Origin: JAVBLV01 sp031553195
GTDB lineage: Bacteria > Bacteroidota > Bacteroidia > Bacteroidales > P3
DNA length: 58,924 nucleotides
Direction: 5' to 3'
NCBI GenBank assembly: GCA_031553195.1
Contig: JAVBLV010000090.1
Span: 1-58,924, forward strand
Shown here: one piece after another, positions 17,106 through 26,307 of the stretch
How positions within the stretch are numbered: the first letter of the stretch is position 1
Layout of the letters: each line of letters begins with the position of its first letter
Notes under the pieces: model-generated
What the model saw: only the letters and a program-made list of their open reading frames with translations
Told to the model about the DNA's origin: nothing
Databases searched by the model: none
Position numbers and translations under genes: made by a program

Positions 17106-17774
17106 ATGTGTATTATGAAAACCCTTGCAATAAAAAGGACGTGTTTTTTATTGATTTTTTTCATAGGGAACCATTGCGTTTATGCCCAGAAAGAGAAGGA
17201 TATTATTGATATAATAATAACTTGTTACGAAGAATATCTTGTATTAAACAAACAGGAGGAAGTTGTAATAAAAACAATATGTCTGCCCGAACCGGATAGC
17301 TTTTACTATTTTTTTAATACCAATTTCATTGATTTTGCCGCGCTTAGGGAAACGGAAGTTAATATGTTCTCGTTTAACGATAGTTTATGCTCGCCTTTAA
17401 AGCAAAATTTGATAGTCGCTTCTTGCTATGGAATGAGAGAAAAAAGAAAACATTTTGGCGTAGACTTCAAACTTAATGTAGGCGATACAGTTTGTAGCGT
17501 GTTTTGCGGCAAAGTTCGCATTGCCAAATATGATGAGACATATGGAAATGTAGTTGTGATACGTCATTATAACATGAGTGAAACGGTTTATGCTCATTTG
17601 GATAAAAAATTGGTAGATGTTGGTCAGGTAATTCAAGTTGGCGAACCTATTGGTTTGGGAGGCAACACCGGACGTTCAAGCGGCCCTCATTTGCATTTTG
17701 AATTACGTTACAAAGGATTTCCAATCAATCCAATTGTAGAATATAAATTTTTAACGCATATTCCCGTATATTAA
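17106..17774 (+). CDS. M23/LytM-type peptidoglycan endopeptidase
   Basis: A 222-residue protein; start ATG at 17106 or at 17115. Signal peptide residues 4-27 (cleavage near VYAQ). The C-terminal M23 domain has both zinc motifs: HFGVD (H116, D120) and HLHF (H195, H197), plus AHLD (H164), so it is predicted active. LytM proteins cut cross-links in the cell wall. Directly downstream and co-directional with the T6SS-like genes, it may open the peptidoglycan for an envelope-spanning machine. It could equally be an independent wall hydrolase, since 101 bp and a hairpin intervene. A MITE-like repeat begins 2 bp past the stop. Confidence 0.85.
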   Translation: MCIMKTLAIKRTCFLLIFFIGNHCVYAQKEKDIIDIIITCYEEYLVLNKQEEVVIKTICLPEPDSFYYFFNTNFIDFAALRETEVNMFSFNDSLCSPLKQNLIVASCYGMREKRKHFGVDFKLNVGDTVCSVFCGKVRIAKYDETYGNVVVIRHYNMSETVYAHLDKKLVDVGQVIQVGEPIGLGGNTGRSSGPHLHFELRYKGFPINPIVEYKFLTHIPVY

Positions 17775-17776
17775 AA

Positions 17777-17932
17777 GTTGTGTTAATTTTTATAGAACAG
17801 ATTCTGAGGGATAGGGGCAGCTATTTTGCAGACGGAATTTTCAAGAATGGTAGCGTTATTTGATAAAAATTCCGGCAAAAAAGAGCGTTTCTAAATCCAA
17901 AATACTTCATAGAAAAATTTTAAAACAACCTC
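17777..17932 (-). mobile_element. MITE-like repeat, copy A
   Basis: Member of a ~155 bp family with imperfect terminal inverted repeats (GAGGTTGTTTTAAAA end at 17932; ..AACACAAC end at 17777, minus strand). It shares the internal GAAGTATTTTG and CGCTAC(C/T)ATT blocks with the other copies. No coding capacity. It abuts the M23 gene stop and faces copy B across the kinase-like gene. Confidence 0.8.
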
Positions 17933-17946
17933 GCTGTAAATTATGT

Positions 17947-18576
17947 TTATTCCTCCCACGAAGCCATTTTTTGTTCTATAAATGCGCAGATTAAATTTGT
18001 TGTTTCATCTATTCCTAGTATGGAGGAATTGACACATAGATGATACGAGGCAGCCATTCCCCATATTTTATTACTGTAGTAATTGTAATAAGCGGCGCGT
18101 TGTTTGTCGGCGTGTTCGATTATCTTGCGCGCTTTTTCGAAACAGATCTGTTCATGTTGGGAAACCTGGTTAATGCGATCTTCAAGTTGGGCGCTAATGA
18201 ACAAATTAATACAATAGGGGTGTTCGCGTAAGATATAATCGGCGCAACGTCCCACAAATATGCAAGATTGCTCTTTGGCCAGTTTACGAATGACATCGCT
18301 TTGAATTTGGAATAAAGAATCGTTATGTAAGCAGCTGTTATTTAAGTAACCCTCATTGAGCGTATTTGAAAATAACCCTAAAAAATTACCGAACAATCCA
18401 AAACGATTTTTTTCATCGGCGCGTTCAAAAAAGTCTTTTCCCAAACCGCTCTCTTTGGCGGCAATTTGTATTAATTCTTTATCGTAATAGGCAATCTGAA
18501 AATGTTGCGCTAGTTTTTCGCCGATAATTCGACCTCCGCTGCCCAATTGACGACCTATGTTTATTACATATTTCAT
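17947..18576 (-). CDS. Cytidylate-kinase-like family protein
   Basis: A 209-residue protein. The N-terminus INIGRQLGSGGRIIGEKLA is the phosphate-binding loop of the cytidylate-kinase-like family (AAA_26 type, GRxxGSGG). YYDKELIQIAAKESGL follows, then a lid region with FVGRCADYIL. These proteins phosphorylate small molecules, possibly nucleotides; the true substrate is unknown, and the housekeeping Cmk is a different, more typical protein. ATG at 18576. The gene is bracketed by inverted MITE-like copies A and B, which suggests mobility or insertion around it. An AGGAGG-like sequence lies ~9 bases upstream of the start. Confidence 0.8.
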   Translation of the reverse strand: MKYVINIGRQLGSGGRIIGEKLAQHFQIAYYDKELIQIAAKESGLGKDFFERADEKNRFGLFGNFLGLFSNTLNEGYLNNSCLHNDSLFQIQSDVIRKLAKEQSCIFVGRCADYILREHPYCINLFISAQLEDRINQVSQHEQICFEKARKIIEHADKQRAAYYNYYSNKIWGMAASYHLCVNSSILGIDETTNLICAFIEQKMASWEE

Positions 18577-18611
18577 AATTAAATCCTCCTTTTAATTATT
18601 ATATTGGTCTA

Positions 18612-18771
18612 GGAGGTTGTCTAAAATTTTTCTTATGAAGTATTTTGAATCTAAAAATGCTCTTTTTTGTCGGAATTTTTACCAAATAGCGCTACTATTT
18701 TTGAAAAATCCCGCCTGCAAAATTGCTATTTTTATCTTTCAAAATCTGTTCTATAGAAATTCCTACAACCC
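18612..18771 (+). mobile_element. MITE-like repeat, copy B
   Basis: Full-length copy (GAGGTTGTCTAAAAT start, ..CTACAACC end), opposite in orientation to copy A. The two copies bracket the kinase-like gene. Internal blocks TATGAAGTATTTTGA, AGCGCTACTATTTTTG and CCCGCCTGCAAAA are shared with copies D, E and F. Confidence 0.85.
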
Positions 18772-18842
18772 CCGAGATGAAATATTCAACTTGTAAAACC
18801 ATGAATGATAAGCCATAAACTATAAGCATTCGGCATTTATCA

Positions 18843-20210
18843 TTAATCGATTTCTTCTTTATAATTTTGTTTTTTAAATTGCTTGAATTGAATAACTAAC
18901 AAAATCATTGCCGCAATAGCCGAAATAAAATCAGAAATAGGCATACTTACCCATACGCCGGAAATTCCCCAGAATCTTGGTAGAAGGATTAAAAGCGGAA
19001 TCAAAAATAATACCTGACGCATAAGAGATAAAAAGATTGCCTTTTGGGCCATTCCAATACTTTGAAAAAATGTTGATACCACCATTTGAAAACCGACAAT
19101 GGGGTAAGAGGCAAAAATAATACGCAACCCCGCTACAGCCAAATCGGTAAGCTCATCATCAGTAGTGAAAATAGAGGCTACGGCATGAGGAAACAATTCC
19201 ACAATTATAAAACCGACTACCATAATAATAGATGCAATAATAATAGATTTTTTCAATACTTCGTTTACTCTATGATAAAGTCGCGCCCCATAGTTATAAC
19301 CGGCAATAGGTTGCATGCCCTGCGTTACTCCCAATACAACCATTACAAAGAGAAAAGCCACGCGATTGATGATACCGTATGCGCCTACGGCAAGATCTCC
19401 TCCATAATGGATAAGTCCTTGGTTGATTAGTACAACGATAACGCAAGCTGCCGAATTCATTAAAAATGGAGATAATCCGATGGAGAAAATGTCTTTAACA
19501 ATTTCTCGTTTCAGGTTGTAGATCCCCTTTTTAAGGTGAATGAGGTTGTTTTTATTACTAAAAAGGCGAAACTGCCACAGCAATATTACAAATTGCGAAA
19601 TAATAGTCGCTACGGCGCTTCCGCGTATTCCCCATCCGAGAACAAAAATAAATATCGGATTCAGTACTACGTTTATTAATACGGTAAATATAGTTGCATA
19701 CATCGATTTCTGGGGCATTCCCGCCGAACGTAATAAGGCATTTAATCCCATATACATATGTGTTATTACGTTTCCGGATAAAATGATTGCCATAAAATCA
19801 TAAGCATAGGGCAATGTTTGTTCGCTGGCACCAAAGAAATAGAGAATAGGTTTAAGAAATATTAATGCGGTAATAGAAAAGGAAAGTCCGATAATAAGGT
19901 TCAAAACCAAAACATTCCCTAATATCGCATTTGCGGTTTGATAATCTTTTTGTCCCAAACGCAAGGATAGAAGCGCCGATCCGCCTACGCCAACCAACGA
20001 TCCGAAAGCGGCGGCAAGATTCATTAAAGGAAAAGTGATGGCTAAACCCGATAAAGCCATCGGCCCAACGCCATGTCCGATAAAAATACTATCGGTAATA
20101 TTATACAACGAAGAAGCTGTCATGGCAATAATAGCCGGAATAGCATACTCCATTAGTAACTTTCCTACTTTTTCGGTTCCTAAAGTCAGTGGCGAATTCT
20201 TATTATTCAT
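18843..20210 (-). CDS. MATE family efflux transporter
   Basis: About 455 residues and ~12 hydrophobic segments. MATE features include the N-terminal GTEKVGKLLMEYAIPAIIAM, the motif NITDSIFIGHGVGPMALSGLAI, LRLGQKDYQTAN, and the second-half QGMQPIAGYNYGARLYHRV. MATE proteins export drugs and cationic metabolites using Na+ or H+ gradients. The start is taken at ATG 20210 (MNNKNSPLTLG); an upstream in-frame ATG at 20270 would add 20 residues that do not look conserved. Single gene, divergent from dinB. Confidence 0.9.
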   Translation of the reverse strand: MNNKNSPLTLGTEKVGKLLMEYAIPAIIAMTASSLYNITDSIFIGHGVGPMALSGLAITFPLMNLAAAFGSLVGVGGSALLSLRLGQKDYQTANAILGNVLVLNLIIGLSFSITALIFLKPILYFFGASEQTLPYAYDFMAIILSGNVITHMYMGLNALLRSAGMPQKSMYATIFTVLINVVLNPIFIFVLGWGIRGSAVATIISQFVILLWQFRLFSNKNNLIHLKKGIYNLKREIVKDIFSIGLSPFLMNSAACVIVVLINQGLIHYGGDLAVGAYGIINRVAFLFVMVVLGVTQGMQPIAGYNYGARLYHRVNEVLKKSIIIASIIMVVGFIIVELFPHAVASIFTTDDELTDLAVAGLRIIFASYPIVGFQMVVSTFFQSIGMAQKAIFLSLMRQVLFLIPLLILLPRFWGISGVWVSMPISDFISAIAAMILLVIQFKQFKKQNYKEEID

Positions 20211-20365
20211 GTAGTTAAGTAAATTTTTGAGTTTTTGTTCGTCAAATGCAAAATTACAAATGGAATTCAAAAAAGGTTTGATAAAAAGCGTAAATTATTT
20301 TATAGAAAAATTTTTGAGAAAGTTCTTCGTTCTTATTCATATTTTTAATTTAATTATTTTTTATT

Positions 20366-21430
20366 TTGCGCAAGATTATCCATGTTGATATGGACGCTTT
20401 TTATGCTTCGGTAGAACAACGCGATTTTCCGGAATTGAAAGGAAAGCCTGTTGTTGTGGGACGTCCGGAGCAGCGAGGCGTAATTGCCGCGGCAAGCTAT
20501 GAAGCCCGGAAATACGGGATTCATTCCGCTATGCCGTCAGTGGCGGCTATGCGCAAGTGTCCGGATTTAATATTTCAACCGCATCGTTTTGACGTGTATA
20601 CTTCCATATCCAGACAGATTCGGGAAATTTTTCACGAGTATACCGATTTGGTGGAACCGCTTTCTTTGGATGAAGCCTACTTGGATGTTACGTTTAACAG
20701 GAAAGAAATTCAGTCGGCAATGCAAATAGCAATGGAAATAAAGAAACGAATTCAGGAAGAAACAGGCTTAACTGCTTCAGCGGGCGTTTCCTATAATAAG
20801 TTTCTGGCTAAAATAGCTTCCGATATGCGTAAACCGGATGGTCTGTTTTTGATAAAGCCCAATCAAGCTTTCGATTTTTTAAGTAAATTAAATATCAATA
20901 AATTCCATGGTATAGGAAAGGTAACGGAAGAGCGTCTTGCAAAAAAAAATATTAAAACGGGAAAAGATTTGCAGGCGTTGAATAAAATGGAGATGAAGGC
21001 TTTGTTTGGGAAATCGGGCGATTTTTTTTACAACATAGTTCGTGGCGTCGATGAAAGGGAAGTTAATGCTGATCGCATTCGCAAATCTATTAGCGTAGAA
21101 AATACGTATTTAGAAGACCTGAAAACCCGCTTTGCTATTATTACCGAACTTTACCGGTTGGAAAAACGATTGCTTGCCGATATCGAAGAATCGGGAAAAA
21201 GTGCAAAAACGGTTACGCTCAAAGTTCGTTTTAACGATTTTAAAACCTTAACGCGCAGCAAAAGCGTTCCTAATCCGATCTCGTCTTTTGAGGAAATACA
21301 AAAGATATCCAGAATTTTGTTAAACGAAATTGATTTAGAAGGGAAAGGCATACGTTTACTAGGCTTAGGCGTCTCTAACCTTTTTGATGAAAGAGATTTA
21401 CAAAACCGTCAATTGGAGATTGAATTTTAG
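20366..21430 (+). CDS. dinB: DNA polymerase IV (Y family)
   Basis: A 354-residue protein with the catalytic palm motifs IIHVDMDAFYASVEQRD and SLDEAYLDVT, the fingers GRPEQRGVIAAASYEAR, and the thumb segment FHGIGKVTEERL. It carries out error-prone lesion bypass. The start is a TTG at 20366: the first in-frame ATG would remove the essential first Asp of the active site, and no upstream ATG is in frame. It lacks a clear beta-clamp peptide beyond the final QLEIEF, which could serve as one (QLxxxF-like). No LexA box recognised in the 95 bp upstream. Confidence 0.93.
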   Translation: MRKIIHVDMDAFYASVEQRDFPELKGKPVVVGRPEQRGVIAAASYEARKYGIHSAMPSVAAMRKCPDLIFQPHRFDVYTSISRQIREIFHEYTDLVEPLSLDEAYLDVTFNRKEIQSAMQIAMEIKKRIQEETGLTASAGVSYNKFLAKIASDMRKPDGLFLIKPNQAFDFLSKLNINKFHGIGKVTEERLAKKNIKTGKDLQALNKMEMKALFGKSGDFFYNIVRGVDEREVNADRIRKSISVENTYLEDLKTRFAIITELYRLEKRLLADIEESGKSAKTVTLKVRFNDFKTLTRSKSVPNPISSFEEIQKISRILLNEIDLEGKGIRLLGLGVSNLFDERDLQNRQLEIEF

Positions 21431-21465
21431 AAATAGTTTTAGAAATGTATATATGTATTTATGGG

Positions 21466-22350
21466 TTAATTATAAAACCGGAGCCCTAAAGTAACGCCCA
21501 ATCGGGTTAAATTTTCGGGAAATTCCCATTTTTCTACATTTTTATACCCTGATTGCCCTTTGAATTCATAACTATTTAATCGTCCGAATAAAGAATAAGC
21601 AGATATACCCAGTCCGATTTTTTTTGAAACGCGTATGTCCCTGCCTAATTCTAAAGAGACTCCGACGGTGTTTCCTGTAATGTAAAACAGGTGACTCCCC
21701 ATTCCTTCGGCTTTCTCGGAATAATTGATAAGGCCAAAAGATAAACTTGCCCATAAAATGTCTTTATTATATGAGGGGAGAAATCTACAAATAAATGCAG
21801 GACCAATATATACTGTACTGGATTTATGAAGAATTTTTTCCTCAAAGGTAGATATGCCGTTGTAAGACAGAAAATTGATATTGGGCTTATCCCATGTTTG
21901 GAAAAAAGAAGATTTTACGCCGAGGCCAATATATTTATTTAAGTAAAGTTCGCATGAGGCCGATGCATTAAGTCCCCATTGCAGTCCATTTGCCATTTCT
22001 TTTTGATTATCGGTAGGATTATCGGAAGAAGTTTCTGCAAACCGGTATCCCATTCCCAAGTCTATAGCGATTCGTGACCGGTAATAACTTTTAACGACCA
22101 CTTTTTGGGTTGGCAAAGAATCTATGTAATATTTGAAATAATATTCCAGAATACTGTCGCAGGGAAGGCTGGCTTTTAGTATTTGATTGTCATACGAGTA
22201 AGAATAAAAGACAGAGTCGTCGGTTCTTTTTAGAATTTTACAGTTGATTTCTTTTTTCGATGTGGTTTTAATAAGATCTTGCGAATGTAAAGTAAAAGAA
22301 AATAACAGGATCGGAAAAGTAAAAAATGATTGCCAAAGAAATTTCTTCAT
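21466..22350 (-). CDS. Outer-membrane beta-barrel paralog 1
   Basis: A 294-residue protein with a signal peptide (MKKFLWQSFFTFPILLFSF..SQ). After it comes a short domain shared with three neighbours: QDLIKTxxKKEINCKIxK, DSVFYSYSYDN, LPCDSILEYYFKYY. A C-terminal barrel of alternating strands ends TLGLRFYN, with an aromatic near the end. First of four tandem paralogs on the minus strand, arising by duplication. It differs from the others by an insertion-free middle and SSDNPTDNQKE. Function unknown; the N-terminal short domain could sense or bind a ligand before the barrel. Confidence 0.75.
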   Translation of the reverse strand: MKKFLWQSFFTFPILLFSFTLHSQDLIKTTSKKEINCKILKRTDDSVFYSYSYDNQILKASLPCDSILEYYFKYYIDSLPTQKVVVKSYYRSRIAIDLGMGYRFAETSSDNPTDNQKEMANGLQWGLNASASCELYLNKYIGLGVKSSFFQTWDKPNINFLSYNGISTFEEKILHKSSTVYIGPAFICRFLPSYNKDILWASLSFGLINYSEKAEGMGSHLFYITGNTVGVSLELGRDIRVSKKIGLGISAYSLFGRLNSYEFKGQSGYKNVEKWEFPENLTRLGVTLGLRFYN

Positions 22351-22409
22351 TATTTTTTGCGAAAGATTTAGTCTAATAATAGTGTTTTGAAAGTAACAGT
22401 AGCAGTGGC

Positions 22410-23294
22410 TTAATTGTAAAAACGGAATCCGAAAGCGACGCCGATTTTGCTTAAACCTTCTACTGCGTCGACATCGTCATTTTTATATTGATAGCCGTTT
22501 CCTGTTTTAACGGTATAGTATATCAAGGCTCCAGCTTCGTAGTACAGAGATACGCCTAATCCGAGTTTTTTCGTAATATGAAAATCATATCCGACTTCTA
22601 ACCCACCGCCAAGCGTTCCGCCATAAATGCTGAAAAGATTCCCGGTATCGCCGTTCATGGTTCTGTAATAATCCATATAACCTAATGAAATTCCCATCCA
22701 TATGGAGTTTTTCTTATCCGAAACATACATTCTCCAAATAAATTCCGGAGCAATATAGAGAGTTTTAGAATCATGTTGAATATTCCCAACATAAGAAATT
22801 CCCGTATTATCCCAATAATATCCGTCAAAGTTATCCCTGGTATTAAAAAAGGAAGTTTTCAATCCGATTCCGCAAGATTTATTAAAAAAATAGTCGGCAT
22901 TAAAAGACCATATTAATCCCGAACGAAGTCCCTCCAATGCTTTTCTCCTCTCGGCATTAATGCTGCCGGCTGTTTTTGCCGTTCTATACCCCCATCCGGT
23001 ATTGGCCGCCAAGCGAAGTTTCTCATATTTCTTGTTTGTTGGGTCGCTTCCTTTTATCGAAACAGAATCGCTATAATAATTATAATGATATTCCTGAACA
23101 TTATTCATTGGAAGCGCGGCTTCTTTTATCAAATTGTTATCGATATAGGAATAATAAATAGAATCAGGAGTCTTTTTTGTGATTTTACAGTTGACTTCTT
23201 CTTGTTTTTTTGTTTTAATAAGATCTTGCGCTTGTATTTCAAAAAGTGAAGATATAAGAAGAAAAAAAATGGAATATGGTAATTTAGAAGTCAT
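22410..23294 (-). CDS. Outer-membrane beta-barrel paralog 2
   Basis: About 294 residues from ATG 23294 (MTSKLPYSIFFLLISSLF signal, cleavage near IQAQ); an upstream ATG at 23315 adds seven residues. It shares QDLIKTKKQEEVNCKITKK, DSIYYSYIDNN and LPMNNVQEYHYNYYSDS with paralogs 1 and 4. The barrel ends VAFGFRFYN. It is closest to paralog 4 (GLRSGL, FFNTRDNFDGYY..DNTG, IYGGTLGGGLEVGYD). Predicted outer membrane; function unknown. Confidence 0.75.
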   Translation of the reverse strand: MTSKLPYSIFFLLISSLFEIQAQDLIKTKKQEEVNCKITKKTPDSIYYSYIDNNLIKEAALPMNNVQEYHYNYYSDSVSIKGSDPTNKKYEKLRLAANTGWGYRTAKTAGSINAERRKALEGLRSGLIWSFNADYFFNKSCGIGLKTSFFNTRDNFDGYYWDNTGISYVGNIQHDSKTLYIAPEFIWRMYVSDKKNSIWMGISLGYMDYYRTMNGDTGNLFSIYGGTLGGGLEVGYDFHITKKLGLGVSLYYEAGALIYYTVKTGNGYQYKNDDVDAVEGLSKIGVAFGFRFYN

Positions 23295-23315
23295 AATAAT
23301 TGTTCTTACTTCCAT

Positions 23316-23672
23316 TTAAAAATATAATTTCTATAAATCAAACAAAATCTCTATGCAAATATATTACTTTTTGTTCGATAACTTTTAATGCGGGACAAAA
23401 AATGACTTTATTATCCGGACTGCTTAAAGTAATAGCTTAAAATGCAGATTTATTCGATTATTTGATGAAAACTTTAGAAGGTTGTTTGAAAATTTTTCTA
23501 TAAAGTATTTTTAGTTTAAGAATGCTCTTTCTTGCCGTTATTTTACCAGATAACGCTACTATTTTTGAAAAATCCCGTCTACGGAATAGACATTTTTATC
23601 TGTTTCGTCAGGGCGTGACTTATAACCACAAAAAAGAGATCTTAGCGTATTTGAAATTTAAAACGCTTTAGA
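23316..23672. other. Intergenic stretch holding MITE-like copy C
   Basis: No gene seen. The main content is the degenerate MITE-like copy C. The sequence around 23385-23420 (GGGACAAAAAATGACTTTAT) vaguely resembles the end of the inverted-repeat element at 26308-26576. Confidence 0.5.
23476..23606 (+). mobile_element. MITE-like repeat, copy C, 3' truncated
   Basis: Starts AGAAGGTTGTTTGAAAAT and keeps the central ACGCTACTATTTTTGAAAAA block. It loses similarity after CATTTTTATCTG, so the right terminal repeat is gone. This is the most diverged copy. Confidence 0.65.
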
Positions 23673-24560
23673 CTAATTATAAAACCGGAACCCTAAAGTA
23701 ATACCTATCCTTCCTAAATTTTCTTTGGGTTGGGAAATAATGTAACTCAATCCCTTTTCATCTTGAAATGTATACTCGCTTGGCGCGCCAAACACGTAAT
23801 ACATGCCTATGCCTAATCCGATTTTTTTAAAAATACGTATGTCATAACCAATATCAAGACATACTCCGAAACAACTGCCGGAAACATTGAATATGTTTTT
23901 TTCGGATGATATGGATTGGAAATAATTCATGTACCCTAATGAAATTCCCGCCCATAATAAGTTTTTCCTTTCAGAAGCGTATAATCTTACGATAAATTCC
24001 GGCCCAAAGTAGTAAGTACTGGAACTTTGGTCGACATCCCCTGAATAATACTCGCCGGAAAGACGGGAAAGATATCCGCCTAAATTATTACGCGTTTCAA
24101 AAAATAATGCTTTTAACCCCAGTCCGCATGATTTGTTAAAGTAGAAATCGCCGTTTACCGACCAAGTCAATCCCGACCGAAGTCCGTTTGTTATATTTTC
24201 TTCATCGCGGGTAAACGAGTTAAGCAATTTGGATGTTCTCATTCCCCATCCAAAATCAGCGGCAAATCGGATGGTTTCAAAATCTTTGGCCTTTGTTTTT
24301 AGAGTGTCTGCCATATTAGTATAATATCCTTGAATACCATCAAAAGGTAGATATTGATTTATAATTTGTTCGTCATTTTGATGAGAAATAAAAACAGAAT
24401 ATTTTTCTTTTTGGGTTATGTTTGGAGATAAGTTTGCCGAGATCAAATCTTGTGAATATAGTATCAAAGATAAAATAGAAATACAGACATCTAGTTTTAT
24501 CTGCATATGAATAAAGTGCAAGATAAATGATTTTGTTAAGAAAATGAGAGTAGTTTTCAC
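23673..24560 (-). CDS. Outer-membrane beta-barrel paralog 3, diverged N-terminus
   Basis: A 295-residue open frame; ATG 24506 (MQIKLDVCISILSLILYS) gives a better signal peptide. The barrel half matches the paralogs (FGWGMRTSK, GLRSGLTWSVNGDFYFNKSCGLGLKALFF, ending TLGFRFYN). The segment after SQDLI does not: it reads SANLSPNITQKEKY where siblings have the KTxxxEEINCKI motif. That suggests relaxed selection, recombination, or a short compensated frameshift. It may be decaying. Confidence 0.65.
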   Translation of the reverse strand: MKTTLIFLTKSFILHFIHMQIKLDVCISILSLILYSQDLISANLSPNITQKEKYSVFISHQNDEQIINQYLPFDGIQGYYTNMADTLKTKAKDFETIRFAADFGWGMRTSKLLNSFTRDEENITNGLRSGLTWSVNGDFYFNKSCGLGLKALFFETRNNLGGYLSRLSGEYYSGDVDQSSSTYYFGPEFIVRLYASERKNLLWAGISLGYMNYFQSISSEKNIFNVSGSCFGVCLDIGYDIRIFKKIGLGIGMYYVFGAPSEYTFQDEKGLSYIISQPKENLGRIGITLGFRFYN

Positions 24561-24593
24561 AACCCATTTAAATCCTTTTTACTAAATATAAAT

Positions 24594-25481
24594 TTACTTA
24601 TAGAATCGAAATCCAACAGTAACGCCTATCCGGGCTAATCCTTCGGCTGCGTCAGAATCGTCGTTGGTAAATTTATATCCGCCGCCTGTTTTAACTGTAT
24701 AATTTACTAAAGCGCCCGATTCATAATAAAGGGAAATACCTAATCCTAAATTTTTTGCAAGGCGTATGTCGTAACCTATTTCTGTTCCAACCCCAAAAGT
24801 CCCTCCATAAACGCTGAAAATATTTTCGTTATCGCCTTTCATGGTTTGGTTATAATTCATGTATCCCAATGAGACTCCAAACCATATAAGATCTTTTCTT
24901 TTATTGAGCGTGAATTTCCAAATAACTTCAGGAGCAATATATATGGTGCGTGAATTATGTTGTATATTTCCTGAGTAAAAATAACCGGTATTATCGCGGT
25001 AATATCCATCGAAATTATCCCATGTGTTAAAAAAAGATGCTTTTAAACCCAGTCCGCAAAATTTATTGATAAAAATATCTCCATCCACAGACCAGCTTAA
25101 TCCCGAACGAAGCCCGTCCCATATATTTCTTTCGTCGGCTGTGAGTCCGCTGGCTGTTTTGGCAACCCTGTATCCCCAGCCTATATTAGCCGCTAAGCGA
25201 AATTTTTCATATTTTTTCGCCATCTTTTCCCCATTTTTTACAGAAAGCGAATCTTTATAGTAATTATAATGGTATTCTTGAATACTATCAACAGGGAGTA
25301 ACGTTTCTTTTACTTGGTTTTGATCTATGTAAGAAAAATAAACGTAATCATTATCTTTCTTTTTGATCTTACAATTAATTTCTTCCTGAGACTTGGTTTT
25401 AATAAAGTCTTGCGCTTGCATTCCGGAAGGGATTATGAAAATAAAAAGTAAAAAAAGAATATATTGTCGTTTTTGATTCAT
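24594..25481 (-). CDS. Outer-membrane beta-barrel paralog 4
   Basis: A 295-residue protein. Signal peptide MNQKRQYILFLLFIFI (cleavage near MQAQ). The shared N-terminal domain has QDFIKTKSQEEINCKIKKK, DYVYFSYIDQN and LPVDSIQEYHYNYYKDS. The barrel ends TVGFRFYK. It lies 2 bp from the stop of... the upstream lipoprotein gene (25484), so the two are very likely co-transcribed. This copy and paralog 2 are the best-preserved pair. Predicted outer membrane; function unknown. Confidence 0.75.
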   Translation of the reverse strand: MNQKRQYILFLLFIFIIPSGMQAQDFIKTKSQEEINCKIKKKDNDYVYFSYIDQNQVKETLLPVDSIQEYHYNYYKDSLSVKNGEKMAKKYEKFRLAANIGWGYRVAKTASGLTADERNIWDGLRSGLSWSVDGDIFINKFCGLGLKASFFNTWDNFDGYYRDNTGYFYSGNIQHNSRTIYIAPEVIWKFTLNKRKDLIWFGVSLGYMNYNQTMKGDNENIFSVYGGTFGVGTEIGYDIRLAKNLGLGISLYYESGALVNYTVKTGGGYKFTNDDSDAAEGLARIGVTVGFRFYK

Positions 25482-25483
25482 AG

Positions 25484-26227
25484 TTATTTTTTTTCTTTTA
25501 AAGATGAATACTCTGCTTTTCCGGTTTGTATATCAACCAATTCAATAGTAGGCACGCCTACAAACGCCCCCATTCTTATTCCACAACGAATATAATATTT
25601 CCGTCCATGTTTAAATTTTACTGGAAGTTCTGTTTTGCTTTCGGTTTTTGCCCATAATATGGCGGATGTTTCGTCATAAATCTTTACTTCTGTTTTGGAT
25701 TTATTTGAAATCCTGCAAATTTCCGAATCATTAAAATGAAGATCGTATGAAATCAGCGCGCCAAAATTGCTTATACGATAGATATATAAAAGGGCATAGT
25801 CGCCTTCAAAAACCTCTTCCGTTAAAGGACTGAGTTCATTTAATATGTTTGTATCTTCAATTCGGAGTATGTCAGCCGTAATACGGTGACATGTACTCCA
25901 AATATCAGGTTGTTTATGCGAGGTGATTTTAATCGCGTTTCCACCGGCTTTCCGCGCTTCTAATTTTGCCCGCTCAATAGCAGTCTGATAATCACAGTCA
26001 GTACTAAAGCCGGAATCAGATATTTTTATTTTTCCGATAACAATGGCTTCTTTAGGAATATCAATATATAAGCTAAGCACGACTATATCTTGTTTATGAT
26101 CAATAACAGGGTAAGAAACCGATTTATTTAAAGTAGCGTTTACAGAAGGGCCGCATGCTGTAAAGAATAGGGTAATACTCAAAAAAGCAACGAAATATAA
26201 TTTCGAATTTCTAAAAAATCTAAGCAT
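25484..26227 (-). CDS. Lipoprotein of unknown function
   Basis: A 247-residue protein with a lipoprotein signal (LSITLFFTACGPS; lipobox FTAC). The mature part contains AIERAKLEARKAGGNAIKITSH and CHRITADILRI. This pattern recalls bacterial lipoproteins in which an 'A..eA...Gan.i' helix precedes a strand, but no family is assigned. The second half is beta-rich. It is first in a probable minus-strand operon with the tandem barrel paralogs, so it may sit at the outer membrane with them. Confidence 0.7.
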   Translation of the reverse strand: MLRFFRNSKLYFVAFLSITLFFTACGPSVNATLNKSVSYPVIDHKQDIVVLSLYIDIPKEAIVIGKIKISDSGFSTDCDYQTAIERAKLEARKAGGNAIKITSHKQPDIWSTCHRITADILRIEDTNILNELSPLTEEVFEGDYALLYIYRISNFGALISYDLHFNDSEICRISNKSKTEVKIYDETSAILWAKTESKTELPVKFKHGRKYYIRCGIRMGAFVGVPTIELVDIQTGKAEYSSLKEKK

Positions 26228-26307
26228 TTAGAATATATTCAGTAATTAATAGTTTTTTGGAATAAATTTATGCAATATGCAAATATAATACTTTTTTTAG
26301 ATTTTAT

